From Thermoplasmatota archaeon (GTDB lineage Archaea > Thermoplasmatota > Penumbrarchaeia > Penumbrarchaeales > Penumbrarchaeaceae): a DNA stretch of 15,185 nt. Each line of letters starts with the position of its first letter. Position 1 is the stretch's first letter. This document shows positions 14,528-15,185 of this stretch, piece after piece. Where the stretch lies: contig JAUVCY010000009.1 of assembly GCA_030595585.1 (NCBI GenBank), positions 1 through 15,185 on the forward strand, written 5' to 3'. Position numbers and translations under genes: made by a program. Below the pieces are notes generated by a model. It was not told where the DNA came from and made no database searches. It saw nothing but the letters and a program-made list of their open reading frames with translations.

Positions 14528-15184
14528 TCAGATAGGTGGGGGGGGATTTCTCATCGCTGTGGGTTCAACAGTATGATGCCTGATCCAAGCATTTTCGAAA
14601 GTATCAGCACCACCATGCCAAAGGTCAGCCAGGTCGCAGGGATCGGCATTTCCTCCGAAGCCGTTGATATGATCCGTCGAGCAGAGTACCAATCCACCAT
14701 TCGCTGGGTCAGTCCAAATAGAATGATCACATCTAGCGGAGCTTCCAGATTTCGGACCCGTTACAAATACTGCCTTTTCCCCGGTAAAATTTCCAAATAT
14801 CTGGCTCAGATGAGCGTCAAATTCTAAAAAGACCATATTATCACCTTCAAATGCGTATGTCCCAATCCAAGGATCGTCCACGCAGATGGAATGGTCGTTG
14901 ATGAAGATCAGTACTCTTTCACCGTTAACTCCTTTTAACCATTCCAATCCTCCCCTCACATTCGTAAGGGTAGAATCCCCACAACACAGGAATTCAACAT
15001 TCCATCCTTCACTCTGCAATTTATCCCTCAGAAGTATCGAATTGAGCACTTCTTCTGGTTGATCGCTTGACGAAACCACAAGAGCGTAGTTAGCACCTCC
15101 GATAGGAGGAACTATCAATTGTCTAATTCCAACGGGCATCTGAAAATTTTCCAGTTGTTCTTGATCTGCCATATTCATCACCAC
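14528..15184 (-). CDS. caspase-fold-like protein (C13/C14-type), probably inactive, 5' end at window edge
   Basis: At least 218 codons. Y-A-L-V-V-S-S-S (33-40) is the first core strand of a caspase-like fold, followed by a helix (L-L-R-D-K-L) and S-E-G-W-N-V-E-F-L. R-V-L-I-F-I-N-D-H-S matches the strand and catalytic His region (H98), where active members read S-G-H-G. K-A-V-F-V-T-G-P-K-S-G-S-S matches the catalytic Cys strand, usually D-S-C-x-S-G, but Pro144 stands where Cys is expected. L-V-L-C-S-T-D (165-171) is the next strand. The protein is therefore probably a non-catalytic homologue, perhaps binding or regulating an active partner. In-frame starts exist at GTG 15184, GTG 15181, ATG 15178 and ATG 15172, but the gene may extend beyond the window, so signal peptide and true length are unknown. 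A run of eight C's encodes the Pro-rich C-terminus. Confidence 0.65.
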   Translation of the reverse strand: MVMNMADQEQLENFQMPVGIRQLIVPPIGGANYALVVSSSDQPEEVLNSILLRDKLQSEGWNVEFLCCGDSTLTNVRGGLEWLKGVNGERVLIFINDHSICVDDPWIGTYAFEGDNMVFLEFDAHLSQIFGNFTGEKAVFVTGPKSGSSARCDHSIWTDPANGGLVLCSTDHINGFGGNADPCDLADLWHGGADTFENAWIRHHTVEPTAMRNPPPPI

Positions 15185-15185
15185 A

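Noticed and set aside
14276..14827. 183-codon open frame on the plus strand
   Set aside because: It passes through the terminator and lies antisense to the caspase-like gene; its apparent sequence is a shadow of that gene.

Overview
This window looks like archaeal chromosome, most likely a euryarchaeote near Thermoplasmatota. That placement is an inference from gene content and signals, not a database match. The supporting signs are TATA-like boxes about 25-27 nt from starts, several apparently leaderless genes, GGTGA/GGAGG ribosome-binding sites, an AbrB-PhoU fusion protein, a NosD-like beta-helix surface protein with Ig-like repeats, and many secreted proteins with a C-terminal membrane anchor.

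Region 1 (1-4304, plus strand) is a tight three-gene operon for c-type cytochromes. The first gene encodes an 823-aa surface protein with one CxxCH heme site beside its N-terminal membrane anchor, followed by Ig-like domains. The second encodes a 416-aa protein joining a CxxCH site, an extracytoplasmic beta-rich part and a four-helix membrane domain with two H-x13-H pairs (ferric-reductase or b561-like di-heme). The third encodes a 139-aa minimal CcsA/ResC-type heme-handling protein with the WWD motif and both flanking histidines, but apparently without the conserved membrane histidine. The operon therefore encodes two heme-c proteins together with a stripped-down maturation factor.

Region 2 (4385-13369) holds a 1385-aa NosD-like surface protein, a convergent YkgJ-type Cys-rich metal-binding protein, a divergent membrane-anchored transglutaminase-like protein, an AbrB-PhoU phosphate-type regulator, and a convergent membrane-anchored subtilisin-family protease. 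Most of these products face the cell exterior.

Region 3 (13370-14527) is about 1.15 kb with no long gene but much structure: GC-rich hairpins, a hairpin whose G-U pairs favour plus-strand RNA, four copies of an ACTTTGACA element arranged as inverted pairs, a 19-bp direct repeat inside a longer duplicated promoter-like segment, and minus-strand small ORFs with TATA boxes and Shine-Dalgarno sites. One of these is split by an apparent frameshift in a G/C tract. This is the least explained part of the window.

Region 4 (14528-15185, minus) is a caspase-fold-like protein running to the window edge. The expected catalytic Cys appears to be replaced, and a textbook hairpin plus T9 terminator follows it. 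I saw no tRNA, rRNA, CRISPR array, insertion sequence or integrase.
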